Source: Limnanthes douglasii subsp. nivea
Lineage: Eukaryota; Streptophyta; Magnoliopsida; Brassicales; Limnanthaceae
DNA: 64,000 bases
Assembly (NCBI GenBank): GCA_036936605.1
Contig: JAUPFV010000004.1
Span: 136,719,473 to 136,783,472, forward strand
Direction of reading: 5' to 3'
Part shown: positions 58,961 to 64,000 of the stretch, one piece after another
Layout: every line of letters starts with the position of its first letter
How positions within the stretch are numbered: the first letter of the stretch is position 1
Position numbers and translations under genes: made by a program
The notes under the pieces: model-generated
The model's input: only the letters and a program-made list of their open reading frames with translations
Databases searched by the model: none
What the model was told of the DNA's origin: nothing

Positions 58961-59063
58961 CCTTGGCCTTCCAAGGACTTTTGAATGGTCAGAGTATAAC
59001 AAAAAACCTGTACGGTCAGATACCAGACACAATTACAAAAATGAATGCCTTGGCCTTCCAAGG
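58961..59063. repeat. paired hairpins in the sense/antisense spacer, element 2
   Basis: CCTTGGCCTTCCAAGG occurs at 58961-58976 and again at 59048-59063, identical, each a 6-bp stem with a CCTT loop followed by ACTTT. They lie between the pol stop (58618) and the antisense stop (59104), as in element 1. Confidence 0.7.
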
Positions 59064-59103
59064 ACTTTAGTCTGAATAAAAAATAAACAAAGTAAATCAT
59101 AAG

Positions 59104-62066
59104 TTAAGGTTGAGCCTTTGAAGGTGGCTCACCTTCATCTACCTTCTTTCCCTTATGATCGTCTTTCTCTTCGTCAATTTTCTCCCGGTATGTTCTTCGT
59201 CATCTGAGGAATCACTAGAATAGCCATACCTGTCGCCTTCGGCCATCGTATGATAGGGGAGGTTTTCAGGCTCAACATGAAGCCATAAATCCCCCAAGTT
59301 CTTCTTTGGAAACTTCTCATGGAAGAGTAGGACCATATCAGACTTCACCTTGGCATACATCTCCTCTTGAGTGTCGATCACATTATTAGCATAAGCATCG
59401 ATCTTGGCTTGAATCTTGGCATCCTGCTCCTTTAGCAAAGTAGCTTTCTCCTCGGCAGCCTTAGACACTGTATTCTCAAGAGCGATTTTGTCATTGGTCA
59501 GGTTGGTGATGATTTTATCCTTAGCTTTGGATTCTCCTTTTGAGGTGGTGAGGTCTTTCTCCAAACAGGACAGCTTCTCCCGGAGATATCTAATGGTGTC
59601 CTCTAAATTGGAGACTTTTGTGGTTCTTTCCACCTGCTTCCTCTTCAACTCCTTAGTTTCTTCCTTTAAAATGTCAGCATTGGAAGTGGCAGTGCGAAGG
59701 TCATCGGACAGCTTCTCTTTGTCAGACTTGAGATCTTTGATGATATCAGCCTGGTTTCGGACTTGTTTCTCCAACATAAGTACAGGCTGAACGTTGCCTA
59801 ACAAAGAGTGGGCTATGGGATCCCTTTCAATAGAAACGCTGAAAGTCTTACCATTAAAAGTGACTGTGTTAGAGGTGCTTGGAGGAAGGTAAGGCCCGGC
59901 AAAGTCATCTCGTGGAAGATTGAGGAAGTATTCACTAAGCTCACCAAGATCGGTGATGTCTACTCCATCGATGTTGATATCTCCCCCCTCAACCTCATCG
60001 GTATGAAAGTCACCCGGAATCTCCTCGACATGCGTTGGGTCAGCAGGATCAGCTTGGAAAGAAGGCTCCGAAGCCCGTAGAGAAAGCTCATCTCCCTTAG
60101 AAGTTTTCTTCTTCTTGGCCTCCCGGTCTGTGCCTTCGCTTCCCTGTTTACGATTCCTCTTGGAAGCCCTTGGAGGTTTTAGGAGGTTCGCTTCTTGTTT
60201 CTCAGTCTCTTGCTCCACCACTTCCAGGAGAGCAGCATCAATTTGGCTCTGGGCTGGCCCCTCCGGATCTGTTGGAGCATCCTTCTCTGCATCAGCAGGA
60301 TTAGCACCACCCACCACCTTTTTGCCTTTCTTCTTCTTGCCTTTCATCTTGCTCGGGGCTTTGGCCCAGCCTGGCAGGAAGAGTGTCCCATCTGGTTCAT
60401 GGGTCCTCTTAAGCACAACATCCGGAGGAGGCTGAGTGGTGAGCTCCTCCCAAGTCAAGTCTCTCCGACCTGTGGTGTTCCACAAGTGAGACCTTGCCAA
60501 GTTGCCACTGGTGAAAGCAGCGTGGAATCGGTTCCCCCATTTCTCAGCAGCCCAGGCATTAATCGTGTCACAAGTAACCTGCCCGACTTTCTAATAGTCA
60601 CTGAACTCCTTGGGTAGCACTGCCAAAGCAAAAGTGAGACCCATTAGTTCGAACTACTTTTAGGAAAAAGAGAGAAGAGAAACAAAAGAATAAAGTTGAA
60701 GACTTACAATCACTCCTCCACCTGCTTCTGAGGAGGCTTGGGTTCTCTCCGGATTTGATCTTCTTGCCATTCTCCCAGGCACCACTGACAAACAGGAATT
60801 GGGTCCTCCAATTCCTCTCTGCCTCCAGCAAATCATCCACTGCCTTGAAATCATCCCCCATGTTAAAGTGGTAAAAGGGGATGTGGTGGTTTCTACAAAG
60901 GCTGGCCACTGCAGCAAACTCCTCCATTGGCAGAGAGATCCCGGACATCCTTGATGCCATGATGCAAGACATGAGGGTGTACCAAGCGTTGGGGCTCAGT
61001 TGGCTCGGACCGAGTTTCATCAGATGGAAATATCTGACAATCTTTGGGTCTAGTGGGAACCTGAGCCCCCAGTTGAGTAACTCCGTGAACATGACCACTT
61101 CGCTCAGTTTGCAGTCCATAGGAGTCTCCGGGTGTATGGGGATCCTGATCTTCACATTTTCTGGTATGCCCCACTTTGTACGCATCCTGCCCAGCTCAGC
61201 AGTGTAGATGAATGCGTAGTTGATTTTTTGTAAGGAGAGGAGGTAATTAACGCTGACCTTGTGAAAACAAGGCCCCACTCTTCCCTCGAGGCTCTCCGGC
61301 AGATCCGGATGCCTCAAATACAGTTTTTCTTTTCCCTTGGCCTTCTTGGCAACCATCTCTTTACTGGTCTGACCGGAGGGCTCAGACTCGAATGGGGCCT
61401 CTTCAACAGAGTCCTCCATCACTTCCTCCATAATTATTGAAGGGATTTCAGCAGCTGTGGTGAGGGGGGGTTTAAATTTGACTCAGCCTTGTCTCCGGAC
61501 TGATGGGCCTCAGTGCCCCTTTGATTTCTGCTCTCCGGTAGAGTGTCTGGAGCAGAAGTTTCTTGTTGAAGATTTGGATTGGAACCCTCCGGTCCGAACA
61601 GCCTGTCCTTGGGGGCTCTAATAGACACCTCTGATCCGGTGCTGCTGTCCTTTGCCCCCGACTTAGAGGGAGTGTTTTTAGACCCTTGGCCTTTAACCAA
61701 CCGGCCTTTCCTCCTATCGACTAACTTCTCAGGAGAGTGCTCCGTATCCGATCCCATTGCAATAAAGGGAGAGGGTTTTTTGAGGCTAGTGGCTGTAACT
61801 CCTGGCTCGACAGCAGGCTCCGATTCCTGAACTGAGGAACCAGAGATTATGGGGGAGAGGTTGGTTTGAAATAGTTTTCTAGGCTTAGTGCCTTTGGAAG
61901 AAGAAGAGCCTCGGTCTGACTCGGTAGCAGAGGCGATTGGTTTATCAACGGGCGAGGTGGGTAACCCTGCTGCGATCCGTCTTTCTCTTTCGACTTTTTG
62001 AGCCTTCTCCAACTCAGAAAGGTTGAGCCACCCGCCTTTGACAAGAGCGTTCCTCGCTGTAAACAT
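59104..62066 (-). pseudogene. antisense gene of Tat element 2, two exons (broken)
   Basis: Exon 1 is 62066-60708 and exon 2 is 60619-59104. The 88-bp intron (60620-60707) has GTAAGT and TTTGCTTTGGCAG, at the same codon as in element 1. The PF04195-like domain is uninterrupted here (LNWGLRFPLDPKIVRYFHLM, LSPNAWYTLMSCIMASRM, RNWRTQFLFVSGAWENGKK). Exon 2 carries a basic region (KRNRKQ, AKKKKTSK; possible nuclear signal) and a ~150-residue coiled coil (ADIIKDLKSDKEKLSDDL onward). Breaks: one base lost in a C run near 61463-61470, a TAG at 60591-60593 where element 1 has an open codon, and a one-base loss near 59185 that changes the last ~30 residues. Function unknown. Confidence 0.87.
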
Positions 62067-62166
62067 AAACTATCAAACAAAGTTTTTGCTTTAGAGAGAG
62101 AAAGCTTTGAAAGATTTTGCAGAGTAAATTTGAAGGAGATGGTAAAACAGTAGAAAGTGAGTTTGT

Positions 62167-62175
62167 TTTTATAGT
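62167..62175 (-). promoter_or_regulatory. TATA motif for the antisense gene, element 2
   Basis: CTATAAAAA on the minus strand about 100 bases upstream of the antisense ATG (62066), matching the position of CTATAAATT in element 1. Confidence 0.55.
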
Positions 62176-62477
62176 ATATCTGAAAAAGGAAGTTGATTCC
62201 TAGGAGAATTCGAAAAGTTTGGCAATGATTAAAAGACGGCGCTGATGTCACCACATTTAATTAAGAGGTTGCTTTTCGAAGAAGGTGGGTTCGAAATTGA
62301 AGGTGAAAAACGGCTGAAGCAACCAATCAGAGAGCAACACGTGTCCCACGAACTCTGGCAAAAACCGTTTTGAATTCGTGAAGCTTTACCTGTCCGGATA
62401 AAAACTACCCCTGATGTCGGACTGTTTTTTAGGTCTTTGACAAGAGTATTTGCACAAACACCTAAAAAAAGGGCTCC

Positions 62478-62885
62478 TGATGAGTCTGAATTCTGTATGC
62501 TCCCCGGACAAGGACAGATCGGTCCAAGGCCTCCGGACCGGACAGACCATTTCGGACACTCAGACCATAGGACTGTTCGAACTATGACAAAAGTACTAAA
62601 AAACCTAAACACTTCTTGACTAAGCTACTTGCTCTCTTACTTAAGAGCTCATGGGTCTTTGAACATGACCCGGGTCCATTAAACATGACCCGAAAGCCCA
62701 TAAGGGCCCAAACATCAGGGTATAAATACCCAACCACCTGCATTAAGTGTGGGTAATGAGAATTAACTGCTACAGCCAGCTTAATTATCTCTCTACTCTC
62801 TACTCTAAACACATAACACTCACATACTACTGTAAAACACCAACCAAATTACAAGCCTACCCTCACGCGATAATTATCCACACCA
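62478..62885 (+). repeat. 3' LTR of Tat element 2
   Basis: It follows the purine tract AAAAAAAGGGCTCC, starts TGATGAGTCT and ends CACACCA before GATTT. TATAAATA at 62721-62728. Confidence 0.95.
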
Positions 62886-64000
62886 GATTTAATCAACAAA
62901 TATAATAAATTCATAATCCAATAGAGGTTTCATATAATATCTCTACAACCAACTACTATAATAAAGCTTTAATAGACTAGAATCATACTTGAGGAACCAA
63001 TAAGAAACGACATAATTGCTTCGACATACTGTTTTAGCACAACCCTATAGTCACATGCTTTGGCCTAAGTATATGGATACATCCTTCGGCTCAGTTTACG
63101 ACAACACTTTTTTTTATCCCTATCACATCTTCGGTTCAGTTCAGCAGTATCCGGCTAAAGTTTTGGCTTGTTCTCATTCGGTTTAATAGCCACTGAGTAT
63201 TGACACATATTGACACATGGTTTCAATCCACGAATTCTGGCAAACGTCTCCTTATCTAACCCGCGGTTGTATTCTAATAACAAGTTGCTTTTAGCTTAAA
63301 TATAACAATTTATCTTTTTTGTTGATCGAAATATTACGACATATAAACTTAAGAATGAGAAATAAAACCAAAAATAATGTAAGAACACTAAAATCAATAA
63401 AATACCCATGACTGATAATAATACTTTATTTATTTTATTTCAATCGAAACATTTAATAAATGTTCCTGACAGAATTAATAGTTTGAATAGAGTATGTGAA
63501 GTTGTAGATCAAACCCTTAGATCACAATGTACTCTGAAAATAAACTCCCCACTGTGTAGTTTAGGGTTATATCCGAGACTAATAGTTTCCCCTGTTTTTA
63601 AATTCATTCTTTCGACAAAATCTGTCTTCCAATTTTCATCAACAACATAATCCCCACTGTGATGATCTAGTTTTATATGTAACGTTTGTTTGTGAGCCTT
63701 TTCAAAGGTCGTCTCCCAGACGATAAATGTCAAATCTACACCTGCTGCAGATTGAGCAAGGGCACGATCGTGTTCACAAAACAGAATTTTTTCATCCACC
63801 TCAGCGCGTCTCAATGTTAACTCATTCTCAATATCATTCAACTCCAGTACCTTTGTTACGACCCTCCGAGGCATCAAATCAGAAGTTGGTGGATGAACGT
63901 TAGATGTACGATTGTTAGGGCACACACGTTTATGTGGTGACTGGGTAACTGGATGACGGTGAGATCCACCATTGTCAACGGAGTTCACAAATTTTTCTTC
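62886..64000. repeat. segmental duplicate of 45.28-46.59 kb
   Basis: It aligns from ATTTAATCAACAAATATAATAAATTC onward (in pieces of up to 20 bases, near identical) through the B3-like exon 2 to the right edge, with one ~150-base deletion near 63340. With the left half at 52330-52507 it forms one copy that was split by element 2. Confidence 0.9.
63509..64000 (-). CDS. second copy of the B3-like gene, exon 2 (cut by window edge)
   Basis: The frame is open from the right edge (EEKFVNSVDNGGSHRHP) to the stop at 63509. It is close to the copy at 46088-46594. Differences include a block of substitutions (RRAEVDEKILFCE against SYEEVNQKILFYE) and an in-frame two-residue insertion near the end (NPKLHSGEFIF against NPDLEQFIF). 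Indels that keep the frame suggest the protein was under selection for at least part of the time since duplication. Exon 1 would lie beyond the right edge. Confidence 0.6.
   Translation of the reverse strand, partial: EEKFVNSVDNGGSHRHPVTQSPHKRVCPNNRTSNVHPPTSDLMPRRVVTKVLELNDIENELTLRRAEVDEKILFCEHDRALAQSAAGVDLTFIVWETTFEKAHKQTLHIKLDHHSGDYVVDENWKTDFVERMNLKTGETISLGYNPKLHSGEFIFRVHCDLRV

Larger units (their letters stand above)
52508..62885 (+). mobile_element. Tat-type Ty3/gypsy retrotransposon, element 2 (complete)
   Basis: A 10,378-bp element with LTRs of 409 and 408 bases and the target duplication GATTT on both sides (52503-52507, 62886-62890). The duplicate segment at 45.3 kb preserves the empty site ATTGATTTAATC. 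It has the same plan as element 1 and similar coding sequence, but clearly different LTRs. By eye the two LTRs differ at about 15 positions, one of them a one-base indel. Gag-protease is intact; pol and the antisense gene are lightly damaged. Confidence 0.95.

Overview
The window looks like a repeat-rich stretch of plant (probably eudicot) nuclear chromosome. It is AT-rich and has no operons or bacterial signals. Nearly all recognisable coding sequence comes from plant transposable elements: Ty1/copia, Ty3/gypsy of Tat type, a decayed gypsy element with an initiator-Met primer site, Mutator-like (MULE) and hAT DNA transposons, and a foldback element. The only candidate host gene is a small two-exon family on the minus strand. 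It has a signal-peptide-like first exon and a B3-like second exon. There is one apparently intact copy (46.1-46.95 kb), a second copy cut by the right edge (63.5-64.0 kb) and a broken first exon at 4.0 kb.

Layout. 0-3.6 kb: 3' part of a copia element with its 3' LTR. 4.0 kb: relic of exon 1 of the B3-like family. 5.6-8.1 kb: decayed MULE transposase with an OTU-like C-terminal end. 9.69-14.58 kb: decayed but structurally complete gypsy element (target duplication GGAGG). 17.1-18.3 kb: gag and copia relics. 19.9-21.5 kb: deleted hAT element (8-bp target duplication CAATGAGA) holding a minisatellite and a tRNA-like segment. 21.7-25.7 kb: reverse-oriented copia relic with a 639-bp foldback element inside it. 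25.68-36.10 kb: complete Tat element 1 (target duplication AAGAT), inserted in that copia relic. 36.4-37.3 kb: forward copia relic. 38.8-43.2 kb: reverse copia element. 44.0-45.5 kb: tandemly duplicated gag-derived relic. 46.1-46.95 kb: B3-like gene. 47.9-49.2 kb: small gag-only LTR element. 50.5-52.2 kb: old Tat-like pol relic. 52.51-62.89 kb: complete Tat element 2 (target duplication GATTT). 62.9-64.0 kb: duplicate of the 45.3-46.6 kb segment with a second B3-like copy.

The two Tat elements are the most informative part. Each reads LTR, primer site, gag-protease, an in-frame UAG, RT-RNase H-integrase, a spacer with two hairpins, then a long antisense gene read back toward pol, then LTR. 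The antisense gene has a spliceable intron and an upstream TATA motif at the same place in both copies. Both elements carry private disabling mutations, but the UAG between protease and RT is shared. The small hairpins lie between the convergent sense and antisense units.

All domain names are from reading motifs by eye; no database search was run. Boundaries given as approximate are so marked in the entries.
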